The notes: a model not told the origin generated them from the letters alone. DNA of 64,000 bases from Gordius sp. MW1 (GCA_964036665.1 CAXIYB010000001.1:930001-994000), one strand, 5' to 3'. Shown: positions 22,780 through 37,016, counted from the first letter of the stretch. Made by a program: numbers and translations.

Positions 22780-23638
22780 TAATATTTCTCTGTTTATCTA
22801 TAAATCCCCCCCCCTCACTACGCTACCGGGTAAAACATACGTTCAATTTCACATAATTTTTAATTTTATGACAACGCATTTATTCATTGTTTTTTTAGTT
22901 TCCTCCAATGAATCTTAGAATTTACAATACATCATAATTTTGGCCATATTTTTCAATCAAAGATTTAGTACTTACAACCATGGTTTCAGATATACATCGG
23001 CAAATTTCAACAAAAAATATGTAATTCTCTTTATAATCAAAAATTATTAACTTAAAAAAAATCTAAATTAAAACAAATAATAGATGGCGGTATAAAAGAT
23101 TGAACTTAAGACTTCATATAGCTTCGAAATATGATGAAGACGAATAATAAAAGTAAAATTATGTGTAAAATGTAAAAATAATGATTTATTTATTTGTGTA
23201 TACCACATTTAAAGATCCATAAAATAAATTTGGCACAATCATTCTTAGCCACCATGAATTAGATATGCAAAATATCCTTATATATAGCTATCTTCTACAT
23301 ATATATGTATGTATACAATGTATTTATGTATGTTGCAATGTATTTATGTATGCAATGTATGTATGTATGTACTAAGGTATGTATGTACGTATGTAATGTA
23401 TTTATGTATGTATGCAATGTGTTTATGTATGTATGTATGCATGTTGGGCGCGGGCCCAAATTTTTATTCACGGCCATGTAATGTATTTATGTATGTATGC
23501 AATGTGTTTATGTATGCATGTTGGGCGCGGGCCCAAATTTTTATTCACGGCCCGCCCACTCACGGTGGTATTAAAAAAAAATTCACGCCCACTCACGCTT
23601 CTTCTTCTTCTTTATCGTGTTGAAAATCCCACAGACGG
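22780..23638 (+). repeat. Satellite island 8 (859 bp)
   Basis: Full-length island with C9. Carries GCTACCGGG where most islands read GCTACTGGG; only island 9 shares this, which links the two as neighbours by duplication. Followed by a lineage-a start. Confidence 0.95.
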
Positions 23639-24686
23639 TTGATATTCGATAAATTTCTGTCTAAATTTTTTGATTATTTTTAAATTTTTGTCTAAATTTG
23701 TCGATATTCGATAAATTTCTGTCTAAATTTTTTGATTATTTTTAAATTTTTGTCTAAATTGGTGGATATTCTATAAATTTCTGTCTAAATTTTTTGATTA
23801 TTTTTATATTTTTGTGTAAATTTGTGGATATTCTATAAATTTCTGTCTAAATTTTTTGATCATTTGTAATTTTTGTCTAAATTTGTGTATATTCTATAAA
23901 TTTCTGTCTAAATTTTTTGATTCTTTATTTCTCTCTAAATTTGAAAATATTCTATAAATTTCTGTCTAAATTTGTGGATATTCCATAAATTTCTGTCTGA
24001 ATTTTTTGATTATTTTTAAATTTTTGTCTAAATTTGTGGATATTCTATAAATTTCTGTCTAAATTTGTGGATATTCTATAAATTTCTGTCTAAATTTGTG
24101 GATATTCGATAAAGTTCTGTCTAAATTTGTGGATATTCTATAAATTTCTCTCTAAATTTGTGGATATTCTATAAATTTCTGTTTAAATTTGTGGATATTC
24201 GATAAATTTCTGTCTAAATTTTTTGATTATTTTTAAATTTCTCTCTAAATTTGTGGATATTCTATAAATTTCTCTCTAAATTTGTGGATATTCTATAAAT
24301 TTCTGTCTAAATTTGTGGATATTCGATAAATTTCTGTCTAAATTTGTTGATTATTTTTAAATTTTTGTCTAAATTTGTGTATTCTATAAATTTCTGTCTA
24401 AATTTTTTGATTCTTCATAAATTTCTCTCTAAATTTGTGGATATTCTATAAATTTCTGTCTAAATTTGTGGATATTCGATAAATTTTTGTCTAACTTTGT
24501 GGATATTCGATAAATTTCTGTCTAAATTTTTTTGATTATTTTTAAATTTTTGTCTAAATTTGTGGATATTCTATAAATTTCTGTCTAAATATTTTGATTC
24601 TTTAGAAATTTCTCTCTAAATTTGTGGATATTCTATAAATTTCTGTCTAAATTTGTGGATATTAGATAAATTTCTGTCTAAATTTT
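23639..24686. repeat. 31-bp minisatellite array A8 (1,048 bp, internally deleted lineage a)
   Basis: Begins as the 1,726-bp lineage-a array (GTCGATATTCG, a private TGATCATTTGTAATT near 23,858, GTTTAAATTT, GTGTATTC) but jumps near 24,540 from the TTTTTTTGATTATTTTTAAAT monomer to the final tail. It is 678 bp shorter than the complete array, close to 22 monomers. No gene seen. Confidence 0.93.
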
Positions 24687-25544
24687 TAATATTTCTCTGT
24701 TTATCTATAAATCCCCCCCCTCACTACGCTACCGGGTAAAACATACGTTCAATTTCACATAATTTTTAATTTTATGACAACGCATTTATTCATTGTTTTT
24801 TTAGTTTCCTCCAATGAATCTTAGAATTTAAAATACATCATAATTTTGGCCATATTTTTCAATCAAAGATTTAGTACTTACAACCATGGTTTCAGATATA
24901 CATCGGCAAATTTCAACAAAAAATATGTAATTCTCTTTATAATCAAAAATTATTAACTTAAAAAAAATCTAAATTAAAACAAATAATAGATGGCGGTATA
25001 AAAGATTGAACTTAAGACTTCATATAGCTTCGAAATATGATGAAGACGAATAATAAAAGTAAAATTATGTGTAAAATGTAAAAATAATGATTTATTTATT
25101 TGTGTATACCACATTTAAAGATCCATAAAATAAATTTGGCACAATCATTCTTAGCCACCATGAATTAGATATGCAAAATATCCTTATATATAGCTATCTT
25201 CTACATATATATGTATGTATACAATGTATTTATGTATGTTGCAATGTATTTATGTATGCAATGTATGTATGTATGTACTAAGGTATGTATGTACGTATGT
25301 AATGTATTTATGTATGTATGCAATGTGTTTATGTATGTATGTATGCATGTTGGGCGCGGGCCCAAATTTTTATTCACGGCCATGTAATGTATTTATGTAT
25401 GTATGCAATGTGTTTATGTATGCATGTTGGGCGCGGGCCCAAATTTTTATTCACGGCCCGCCCACTCACGGTGGTATTAAAAAAAAATTCACGCCCACTC
25501 ACGCTTCTTCTTCTTCTTTATCGTGTTGAAAATCCCACAGACGG
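24687..25544 (+). repeat. Satellite island 9 (858 bp)
   Basis: Full-length island with C8. Shares GCTACCGGG with island 8 and has a private GAATTTAAAATAC (others GAATTTACAATAC). Confidence 0.95.
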
Positions 25545-27270
25545 TTGATATTCGATAAATTTCTGTCTAAATTTTTTGATTATTTGTAAATTTTTGTCTA
25601 AATTTGTCGATATTCGATAAATTTCTGTCTAAATTTTTTGATTATTTTTAAATTTTTGTCTAAATTGGTGGATATTCTATAAATTTCTGTCTAAATTTTT
25701 TGATTATTTTTATATTTTTGTGTAAATTTGTGGATATTCTATAAATTTCTGTCTAAATTTTTTGATCATTTTTAATTTTTGTCTAAATTTGTGTATATTC
25801 TATAAATTTCTGTCTAAATTTTTTGATTCTTTATTTCTCTCTAAATTTGAAAATATTCTATAAATTTCTGTCTAAATTTGTGGATATTCCATAAATTTCT
25901 GTCTGAATTTTTTGATTATTTTTAAATTTTTGTCTAAATTTGTGGATATTCTATAAATTTCTGTCTAAATTTGTGGATATTCTATAAATTTCTGTCTAAA
26001 TTTGTGGATATTCGATAAAGTTCTGTCTAAATTTGTGGATATTCTATAAATTTCTCTCTAAATTTGTGGATATTCTATAAATTTCTGTTTAAATTTGTGG
26101 ATATTCGATAAATTTCTGTCTAAATTTTTTGATTATTTTTAAATTTCTCTCTAAATTTGTGGATATTCTATAAATTTCTCTCTAAATTTGTGGATATTCT
26201 ATAAATTTCTGTCTAAATTTGTGGATATTCGATAAATTTCTGTCTAAATTTGTTGATTATTTTTAAATTTTTGTCTAAATTTGTGTATTCTATAAATTTC
26301 TGTCTAAATTTTTTGATTCTTCATAAATTTCTCTCTAAATTTGTGGATATTCTATAAATTTCTGTCTAAATTTGTGGATATTCGATAAATTTCTGTCTAA
26401 CTTTGTGGATATTCGATAAATTTCTGTCTAAATTTTTTTGATTATTTTTAAATTTCTCTCTAAATTTGTGGATATTCTATAAATTTCTCTCTAAATTTGT
26501 GGTTTTTTTTATAAATTTCTGTCTAAATTTTTTGATTATTTTTAATTTTGTCTAAATTTGTGGATATTCTATAAATTTCTGTCTAAATTTTTTGATTCTT
26601 TATAAATTTCTCTCTAAATTTGACAATATTCTATAAATTTCTGTCTAAATTTGTGGATATTCGATAAATTTCTGTCTAAATTTGTGGATATTCGATAAAT
26701 TTCTGTCTAAATTTTTTGATTATTTTTAAATTTTTGTCTAAATTTGTGGAAATTCTATAAATTTCTGTCGAAATTTGTGGATATTCGATAAAGTTCTGTC
26801 TAAATTTGTGGATATTCTATAAATTTCTCTCTAAATTTGTGGATATTCTATAAATTCTGTCTAAATTTGTGGATATTCGATAAATTTCTGTCTAAATTTT
26901 TTGATTATTTTTAAATTTTTGTCTAAATTTGTGGATATTCTATAAATTTCTTTCTAAATTGTTTGATTCTTTGTAAATTTCTGTCTAAATTTGTGGATAT
27001 TCTATAAATTTCTGTCTAAATTTTTAGATTTTATAAATTTCTCTCTAAATTTGTGGATATTCTATAAATTTCTGTCTAAATTTGTGGATATTCGATAAAT
27101 TTCTGTCTAAATTTTTTGATTATTTTTAAATTTTTGTCTAAATTTGTGGATATTCTATAAATTTCTGTCTAAATATTTTGATTCTTTAGAAATTTCTCTC
27201 TAAATTTGTGGATATTCTATAAATTTCTGTCTAAATTTGTGGATATTAGATAAATTTCTGTCTAAATTTT
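25545..27270. repeat. 31-bp minisatellite array A9 (1,726 bp, lineage a)
   Basis: Complete lineage-a array with TGATCATTTTT, GTTTAAATTT, GTGTATTC, eight-T GTGG run, GTGGAAATTC, GTCGAAATTT, CTTTCTAAATTG and a private TTTTTAGATTTTATAAA (about 27,021). The first TTGATTATTTGTAAA monomer is also private. Same length as A11, A12 and A13. No gene seen. Confidence 0.95.
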
Positions 27271-28130
27271 TAATATTTCTCTGTTTATCTATAAATCCCC
27301 CCCCCCCTCACTACGCTACTGGGTAAAACATACGTTCAATTTCACATAATTTTTAATTTTATGACAACGCATTTATTCATTGTTTTTTTAGTTTCCTCCA
27401 ATGAATCTTAGAATTTACAATACATCATAATTTTGGCCATATTTTTCAATCAAAGATTTAGTACTTACAACCATGGTTTCAGATATACATCGGCAAATTT
27501 CAACAAAAAATATGTAATTCTCTTTATAATCAAAAATTATTAACTTAAAAAAAATCTAAATTAAAACAAATAATAGATGGCGGTATAAAAGATTGAACTT
27601 AAGACTTCATATAGCTTCGAAATATGATGAAGACGAATAATAAAAGTAAAATTATGTGTAAAATGTAAAAATAATGATTTATTTATTTGTGTATACCACA
27701 TTTAAAGATCCATAAAATAAATTTGGCACAATCATTCTTAGCCACCATGAATTAGATATGCAAAATATCCTTATATATAGCTATCTTCTACATATATATG
27801 TATGTATACAATGTATTTATGTATGTTGCAATGTATTTATGTATGCAATGTATGTATGTATGTACTAAGGTATGTATGTACGTATGTAATGTATTTATGT
27901 ATGTATGCAATGTGTTTATGTATGTATGTATGCATGTTGTCGCGGGCCCAAATTTTTATTCACGGCCATGTAATGTATTTATGTATGTATGCAATGTGTT
28001 TATGTATGCATGTTGGGCGCGGGCCCAAATTTTTATTCACGGCCCGCCCACTCACGGTGGTATTAAAAAAAAATTCACGCCCACTCACGCTTCTTCTTCT
28101 TCTTTATCGTGTTGAAAATCCCACAGACGG
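27271..28130 (+). repeat. Satellite island 10 (860 bp, lineage b)
   Basis: Full-length island with C11, the longest C tract here, and the lineage-b TTGTCGCGGG mark. Same class as islands 2, 4 and 14. Confidence 0.95.
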
Positions 28131-29263
28131 TTGATATTCGATAAATTTCTGTCTAAATTTTTTGATTATTTTTAAATTTTTGTCTAAATTTGTTGATATT
28201 CGATAAATTTCTGTCTAAATTTTTTGATTATTTTTAAATTTTTGTCTAAATTGGTGGATATTCTATAAATTTCTGTCTAAATTTTTTGATTATTTTTATA
28301 TTTTTGTGTAAATTTGTGGATATTCTATAAATTTCTGTCTAAATTTTTTTTTTATTTTTAATTTTTGTCTAAATTTGTGTATATTCTATAAATTTCTGTC
28401 TAAATTTTTTGATTCTTTATTTCTCTCTAAATTTGAAAATATTCTATAAATTTCTGTCAAAATTTGTGGATATTCCATAAATTTCTGTCTGAATTTTTTG
28501 ATTATATTTAAATTTTTGTCTAAATTTGTGGATATTCTATAAATTTCTGTCTTTTTTTGATTATTTTTAAATTTCTCTCTAAATTTGTGGATATTCTATA
28601 AATTTCTCTCTAAATTTGTGGATATTCTATAAATTTCTGTCTAAATTTGTGGATACTCGATAAATTTCTGTCTAAATATGTTGATTATTTTTAAATTTTT
28701 GTCTAAATTTGTGGATATTCTATAAATTTCTGTCTAAATTTTTTGATTCTTTATAAATTTCTCTCTAAATTTGTGGATATTCTATAAATTTCTGTCTAAA
28801 TTTGTGGATATTCGATAAATTTCTGTCTAACTTTGTGGATATTCGATAAATTTCTGTCTAAATTTTTTTGATTATTTTTAAATTTGTCTCTAAATTTGTG
28901 GATATTCTATAAATTTCTCTCTAAATTTGTGGTTTTTTTATAAATTTCTGTCTAAATTTTTTGATTATTTTTAATTTTGTCTAAATTTGTGGATATTCTA
29001 TAAATTTCTGTCTAAATTTTTTGATTCTTTATAAATTTCTCTCTAAATTTGACAATATTCTATAAATTTCTGTCTAAATTTGTGGATATTCGATAAATTT
29101 CTGTCTAAATTTTTTGATTATTTTTAAATTTTTGTCTAAATTTGTGGATATTCTATAAATTTCTGTCTAAATATTTTGATTCTTTAGAAATTTCTCTCTA
29201 AATTTGTGGATATTCTAAAAATTTCTGTTTTGTGGATATTAGATAAATTTCTGTCTAAATTTT
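28131..29263. repeat. 31-bp minisatellite array A10 (1,133 bp, lineage b)
   Basis: As A2 but with extra marks: a T-run replacing TTGATTATT (about 28,344), TTGATTATATTTAAA (about 28,498), GTCTTTTTTTGATT (about 28,550) and a private GGATACTCG (about 28,653). The first three are shared with the beginning of A14, so A10 and A14 share an ancestor more recent than A2. The right end has the AAAAATTTCTGTTTTGTGG deletion seen before islands 3 and 21. No gene seen. Confidence 0.94.
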
Positions 29264-30122
29264 TAATATTTCTCTGTTTATCTATAAATCCCCCCCCCTC
29301 ACTACGCTACTGGGTAAAACATACGTTCAATTTCACATAATTTTTAATTTTATGACAACGCATTTATTCATTGTTTTTTTAGTTTCCTCCAATGAATCTT
29401 AGAATTTACAATACATCATAATTTTGGCCATATTTTTCAATCAAAGATTTAGTACTTACAACCATGGTTTCAGATATACATCGGCAAATTTCAACAAAAA
29501 ATATGTAATTCTCTTTATAATCAAAAATTATTAACTTAAAAAAAATCTAAATTAAAACAAATAATAGATGGCGGTATAAAAGATTGAACTTAAGACTTCA
29601 TATAGCTTCGAAATATGATGAAGACGAATAATAAAAGTAAAATTATGTGTAAAATGTAAAAATAATGATTTATTTATTTGTGTATACCACATTTAAAGAT
29701 CCATAAAATAAATTTGGCACAATCATTCTTAGCCACCATGAATTAGATATGCAAAATATCCTTATATATAGCTATCTTCTACATATATATGTATGTATAC
29801 AATGTATTTATGTATGTTGCAATGTATTTATGTATGCAATGTATGTATGTATGTACTAAGGTATGTATGTACGTATGTAATGTATTTATGTATGTATGCA
29901 ATGTGTTTATGTATGTATGTATGCATGTTGGGCGCGGGCCCAAATTTTTATTCACGGCCATGTAATGTATTTATGTATGTATGCAATGTGTTTATGTATG
30001 CATGTTGGGCGCGGGCCCAAATTTTTATTCACGGCCCGCCCACTCACGGTGGTATTAAAAAAAAATTCACGCCCACTCACGCTTCTTCTTCTTCTTTATC
30101 GTGTTGAAAATCCCACAGACGG
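29264..30122 (+). repeat. Satellite island 11 (859 bp)
   Basis: Full-length island with C9. Left flank of the 3/11/21 type. It begins the run of exact 2,584-bp periods. Confidence 0.95.
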
Positions 30123-31848
30123 TTGATATTCGATAAATTTCTGTCTAAATTTTTTGATTATTTTTAAATTTTTGTCTAAATTTGTCGATATTCGATAAAT
30201 TTCTGTCTAAATTTTTTGATTATTTTTAAATTTTTGTCTAAATTGGTGGATATTCTATAAATTTCTGTCTAAATTTTTTGATTATTTTTATATTTTTGTG
30301 TAAATTTGTGGATATTCTATAAATTTCTGTCTAAATTTTTTGATCATTTTTAATTTTTGTCTAAATTTGTGTATATTCTATAAATTTCTGTCTAAATTTT
30401 TTGATTCTTTATTTCTCTCTAAATTTGAAAATATTCTATAAATTTCTGTCTAAATTTGTGGATATTCCATAAATTTCTGTCTGAATTTTTTGATTATTTT
30501 TAAATTTTTGTCTAAATTTGTGGATATTCTATAAATTTCTGTCTAAATTTGTGGATATTCTATAAATTTCTGTCTAAATTTGTGGATATTCGATAAAGTT
30601 CTGTCTAAATTTGTGGATATTCTATAAATTTCTCTCTAAATTTGTGGATATTCTATAAATTTCTGTTTAAATTTGTGGATATTCGATAAATTTCTGTCTA
30701 AATTTTTTGATTATTTTTAAATTTCTCTCTAAATTTGTGGATATTCTATAAATTTCTCTCTAAATTTGTGGATATTCTATAAATTTCTGTCTAAATTTGT
30801 GGATATTCGATAAATTTCTGTCTAAATTTGTTGATTATTTTTAAATTTTTGTCTAAATTTGTGTATTCTATAAATTTCTGTCTAAATTTTTTGATTCTTC
30901 ATAAATTTCTCTCTAAATTTGTGGATATTCTATAAATTTCTGTCTAAATTTGTGGATATTCGATAAATTTCTGTCTAACTTTGTGGATATTCGATAAATT
31001 TCTGTCTAAATTTTTTTGATTATTTTTAAATTTCTCTCTAAATTTGTGGATATTCTATAAATTTCTCTCTAAATTTGTGGTTTTTTTTATAAATTTCTGT
31101 CTAAATTTTTTGATTATTTTTAATTTTGTCTAAATTTGTGGATATTCTATAAATTTCTGTCTAAATTTTTTGATTCTTTATAAATTTCTCTCTAAATTTG
31201 ACAATATTCTATAAATTTCTGTCTAAATTTGTGGATATTCGATAAATTTCTGTCTAAATTTGTGGATATTCGATAAATTTCTGTCTAAATTTTTTGATTA
31301 TTTTTAAATTTTTGTCTAAATTTGTGGAAATTCTATAAATTTCTGTCGAAATTTGTGGATATTCGATAAAGTTCTGTCTAAATTTGTGGATATTCTATAA
31401 ATTTCTCTCTAAATTTGTGGATATTCTATAAATTCTGTCTAAATTTGTGGATATTCGATAAATTTCTGTCTAAATTTTTTGATTATTTTTAAATTTTTGT
31501 CTAAATTTGTGGATATTCTATAAATTTCTTTCTAAATTGTTTGATTCTTTGTAAATTTCTGTCTAAATTTGTGGATATTCTATAAATTTCTGTCTAAATT
31601 TTTTGATTTTATAAATTTCTCTCTAAATTTGTGGATATTCTATAAATTTCTGTCTAAATTTGTGGATATTCGATAAATTTCTGTCTAAATTTTTTGATTA
31701 TTTTTAAATTTTTGTCTAAATTTGTGGATATTCTATAAATTTCTGTCTAAATATTTTGATTCTTTAGAAATTTCTCTCTAAATTTGTGGATATTCTATAA
31801 ATTTCTGTCTAAATTTGTGGATATTAGATAAATTTCTGTCTAAATTTT
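30123..31848. repeat. 31-bp minisatellite array A11 (1,726 bp, lineage a)
   Basis: Complete lineage-a array: GTCGATATTCG, GGTGGATATTC, TGATCATTTTT, GTCTGAATTT, GTTTAAATTT (about 30,664), GTGTATTC (about 30,861), eight-T run (about 31,079), GACAATATT, GTGGAAATTC (about 31,324), GTCGAAATTT, CTTTCTAAATTG, TTTTGATTTTATAAA, TTAGAAATTT, ATTAGATAAA. I use it as the lineage-a reference. No gene seen. Confidence 0.95.
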
Positions 31849-32706
31849 TAATATTTCTCTGTTTATCTATAAATCCCCCCCCTCACTACGCTACTGGGTA
31901 AAACATACGTTCAATTTCACATAATTTTTAATTTTATGACAACGCATTTATTCATTGTTTTTTTAGTTTCCTCCAATGAATCTTAGAATTTACAATACAT
32001 CATAATTTTGGCCATATTTTTCAATCAAAGATTTAGTACTTACAACCATGGTTTCAGATATACATCGGCAAATTTCAACAAAAAATATGTAATTCTCTTT
32101 ATAATCAAAAATTATTAACTTAAAAAAAATCTAAATTAAAACAAATAATAGATGGCGGTATAAAAGATTGAACTTAAGACTTCATATAGCTTCGAAATAT
32201 GATGAAGACGAATAATAAAAGTAAAATTATGTGTAAAATGTAAAAATAATGATTTATTTATTTGTGTATACCACATTTAAAGATCCATAAAATAAATTTG
32301 GCACAATCATTCTTAGCCACCATGAATTAGATATGCAAAATATCCTTATATATAGCTATCTTCTACATATATATGTATGTATACAATGTATTTATGTATG
32401 TTGCAATGTATTTATGTATGCAATGTATGTATGTATGTACTAAGGTATGTATGTACGTATGTAATGTATTTATGTATGTATGCAATGTGTTTATGTATGT
32501 ATGTATGCATGTTGGGCGCGGGCCCAAATTTTTATTCACGGCCATGTAATGTATTTATGTATGTATGCAATGTGTTTATGTATGCATGTTGGGCGCGGGC
32601 CCAAATTTTTATTCACGGCCCGCCCACTCACGGTGGTATTAAAAAAAAATTCACGCCCACTCACGCTTCTTCTTCTTCTTTATCGTGTTGAAAATCCCAC
32701 AGACGG
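31849..32706 (+). repeat. Satellite island 12 (858 bp)
   Basis: Full-length consensus island with C8. Exactly 2,584 bp after island 11 measured at the right end. No private difference noticed. Confidence 0.95.
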
Positions 32707-34432
32707 TTGATATTCGATAAATTTCTGTCTAAATTTTTTGATTATTTTTAAATTTTTGTCTAAATTTGTCGATATTCGATAAATTTCTGTCTAAATTTTT
32801 TGATTATTTTTAAATTTTTGTCTAAATTGGTGGATATTCTATAAATTTCTGTCTAAATTTTTTGATTATTTTTATATTTTTGTGTAAATTTGTGGATATT
32901 CTATAAATTTCTGTCTAAATTTTTTGATCATTTTTAATTTTTGTCTAAATTTGTGTATATTCTATAAATTTCTGTCTAAATTTTTTGATTCTTTATTTCT
33001 CTCTAAATTTGAAAATATTCTATAAATTTCTGTCTAAATTTGTGGATATTCCATAAATTTCTGTCTGAATTTTTTGATTATTTTTAAATTTTTGTCTAAA
33101 TTTGTGGATATTCTATAAATTTCTGTCTAAATTTGTGGATATTCTATAAATTTCTGTCTAAATTTGTGGATATTCGATAAAGTTCTGTCTAAATTTGTGG
33201 ATATTCTATAAATTTCTCTCTAAATTTGTGGATATTCTATAAATTTCTGTTTAAATTTGTGGATATTCGATAAATTTCTGTCTAAATTTTTTGATTATTT
33301 TTAAATTTCTCTCTAAATTTGTGGATATTCTATAAATTTCTCTCTAAATTTGTGGATATTCTATAAATTTCTGTCTAAATTTGTGGATATTCGATAAATT
33401 TCTGTCTAAATTTGTTGATTATTTTTAAATTTTTGTCTAAATTTGTGTATTCTATAAATTTCTGTCTAAATTTTTTGATTCTTCATAAATTTCTCTCTAA
33501 ATTTGTGGATATTCTATAAATTTCTGTCTAAATTTGTGGATATTCGATAAATTTCTGTCTAACTTTGTGGATATTCGATAAATTTCTGTCTAAATTTTTT
33601 TGATTATTTTTAAATTTCTCTCTAAATTTGTGGATATTCTATAAATTTCTCTCTAAATTTGTGGTTTTTTTTATAAATTTCTGTCTAAATTTTTTGATTA
33701 TTTTTAATTTTGTCTAAATTTGTGGATATTCTATAAATTTCTGTCTAAATTTTTTGATTCTTTATAAATTTCTCTCTAAATTTGACAATATTCTATAAAT
33801 TTCTGTCTAAATTTGTGGATATTCGATAAATTTCTGTCTAAATTTGTGGATATTCGATAAATTTCTGTCTAAATTTTTTGATTATTTTTAAATTTTTGTC
33901 TAAATTTGTGGAAATTCTATAAATTTCTGTCGAAATTTGTGGATATTCGATAAAGTTCTGTCTAAATTTGTGGATATTCTATAAATTTCTCTCTAAATTT
34001 GTGGATATTCTATAAATTCTGTCTAAATTTGTGGATATTCGATAAATTTCTGTCTAAATTTTTTGATTATTTTTAAATTTTTGTCTAAATTTGTGGATAT
34101 TCTATAAATTTCTTTCTAAATTGTTTGATTCTTTGTAAATTTCTGTCTAAATTTGTGGATATTCTATAAATTTCTGTCTAAATTTTTTGATTTTATAAAT
34201 TTCTCTCTAAATTTGTGGATATTCTATAAATTTCTGTCTAAATTTGTGGATATTCGATAAATTTCTGTCTAAATTTTTTGATTATTTTTAAATTTTTGTC
34301 TAAATTTGTGGATATTCTATAAATTTCTGTCTAAATATTTTGATTCTTTAGAAATTTCTCTCTAAATTTGTGGATATTCTATAAATTTCTGTCTAAATTT
34401 GTGGATATTAGATAAATTTCTGTCTAAATTTT
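32707..34432. repeat. 31-bp minisatellite array A12 (1,726 bp, lineage a)
   Basis: Same length and same ordered variants as A11 at an offset of 2,584 bp. No difference was noticed by eye, though it was not compared base by base throughout. No gene seen. Confidence 0.95.
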
Positions 34433-35290
34433 TAATATTTCTCTGTTTATCTATAAATCCCCCCCCTCACTACGCTACTGGGTAAAACATACGTTCAATT
34501 TCACATAATTTTTAATTTTATGACAACGCATTTATTCATTGTTTTTTTAGTTTCCTCCAATGAATCTTAGAATTTACAATACATCATAATTTTGGCCATA
34601 TTTTTCAATCAAAGATTTAGTACTTACAACCATGGTTTCAGATATACATCGGCAAATTTCAACAAAAAATATGTAATTCTCTTTATAATCAAAAATTATT
34701 AACTTAAAAAAAATCTAAATTAAAACAAATAATAGATGGCGGTATAAAAGATTGAACTTAAGACTTCATATAGCTTCGAAATATGATGAAGACGAATAAT
34801 AAAAGTAAAATTATGTGTAAAATGTAAAAATAATGATTTATTTATTTGTGTATACCACATTTAAAGATCCATAAAATAAATTTGGCACAATCATTCTTAG
34901 CCACCATGAATTAGATATGCAAAATATCCTTATATATAGCTATCTTCTACATATATATGTATGTATACAATGTATTTATGTATGTTGCAATGTATTTATG
35001 TATGCAATGTATGTATGTATGTACTAAGGTATGTATGTACGTATGTAATGTATTTATGTATGTATGCAATGTGTTTATGTATGTATGTATGCATGTTGGG
35101 CGCGGGCCCAAATTTTTATTCACGGCCATGTAATGTATTTATGTATGTATGCAATGTGTTTATGTATGCATGTTGGGCGCGGGCCCAAATTTTTATTCAC
35201 GGCCCGCCCACTCACGGTGGTATTAAAAAAAAATTCACGCCCACTCACGCTTCTTCTTCTTCTTTATCGTGTTGAAAATCCCACAGACGG
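34433..35290 (+). repeat. Satellite island 13 (858 bp)
   Basis: Full-length consensus island with C8, 2,584 bp after island 12. No private difference noticed. Confidence 0.95.
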
Positions 35291-37016
35291 TTGATATTCG
35301 ATAAATTTCTGTCTAAATTTTTTGATTATTTTTAAATTTTTGTCTAAATTTGTCGATATTCGATAAATTTCTGTCTAAATTTTTTGATTATTTTTAAATT
35401 TTTGTCTAAATTGGTGGATATTCTATAAATTTCTGTCTAAATTTTTTGATTATTTTTATATTTTTGTGTAAATTTGTGGATATTCTATAAATTTCTGTCT
35501 AAATTTTTTGATCATTTTTAATTTTTGTCTAAATTTGTGTATATTCTATAAATTTCTGTCTAAATTTTTTGATTCTTTATTTCTCTCTAAATTTGAAAAT
35601 ATTCTATAAATTTCTGTCTAAATTTGTGGATATTCCATAAATTTCTGTCTGAATTTTTTGATTATTTTTAAATTTTTGTCTAAATTTGTGGATATTCTAT
35701 AAATTTCTGTCTAAATTTGTGGATATTCTATAAATTTCTGTCTAAATTTGTGGATATTCGATAAAGTTCTGTCTAAATTTGTGGATATTCTATAAATTTC
35801 TCTCTAAATTTGTGGATATTCTATAAATTTCTGTTTAAATTTGTGGATATTCGATAAATTTCTGTCTAAATTTTTTGATTATTTTTAAATTTCTCTCTAA
35901 ATTTGTGGATATTCTATAAATTTCTCTCTAAATTTGTGGATATTCTATAAATTTCTGTCTAAATTTGTGGATATTCGATAAATTTCTGTCTAAATTTGTT
36001 GATTATTTTTAAATTTTTGTCTAAATTTGTGTATTCTATAAATTTCTGTCTAAATTTTTTGATTCTTCATAAATTTCTCTCTAAATTTGTGGATATTCTA
36101 TAAATTTCTGTCTAAATTTGTGGATATTCGATAAATTTCTGTCTAACTTTGTGGATATTCGATAAATTTCTGTCTAAATTTTTTTGATTATTTTTAAATT
36201 TCTCTCTAAATTTGTGGATATTCTATAAATTTCTCTCTAAATTTGTGGTTTTTTTTATAAATTTCTGTCTAAATTTTTTGATTATTTTTAATTTTGTCTA
36301 AATTTGTGGATATTCTATAAATTTCTGTCTAAATTTTTTGATTCTTTATAAATTTCTCTCTAAATTTGACAATATTCTATAAATTTCTGTCTAAATTTGT
36401 GGATATTCGATAAATTTCTGTCTAAATTTGTGGATATTCGATAAATTTCTGTCTAAATTTTTTGATTATTTTTAAATTTTTGTCTAAATTTGTGGAAATT
36501 CTATAAATTTCTGTCGAAATTTGTGGATATTCGATAAAGTTCTGTCTAAATTTGTGGATATTCTATAAATTTCTCTCTAAATTTGTGGATATTCTATAAA
36601 TTCTGTCTAAATTTGTGGATATTCGATAAATTTCTGTCTAAATTTTTTGATTATTTTTAAATTTTTGTCTAAATTTGTGGATATTCTATAAATTTCTTTC
36701 TAAATTGTTTGATTCTTTGTAAATTTCTGTCTAAATTTGTGGATATTCTATAAATTTCTGTCTAAATTTTTTGATTTTATAAATTTCTCTCTAAATTTGT
36801 GGATATTCTATAAATTTCTGTCTAAATTTGTGGATATTCGATAAATTTCTGTCTAAATTTTTTGATTATTTTTAAATTTTTGTCTAAATTTGTGGATATT
36901 CTATAAATTTCTGTCTAAATATTTTGATTCTTTAGAAATTTCTCTCTAAATTTGTGGATATTCTATAAATTTCTGTCTAAATTTGTGGATATTAGATAAA
37001 TTTCTGTCTAAATTTT
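35291..37016. repeat. 31-bp minisatellite array A13 (1,726 bp, lineage a)
   Basis: Third consecutive copy of the lineage-a reference array with the same variants in the same order. It leads into a lineage-b island, so the boundary between lineages here falls within or just before island 14. No gene seen. Confidence 0.95.
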
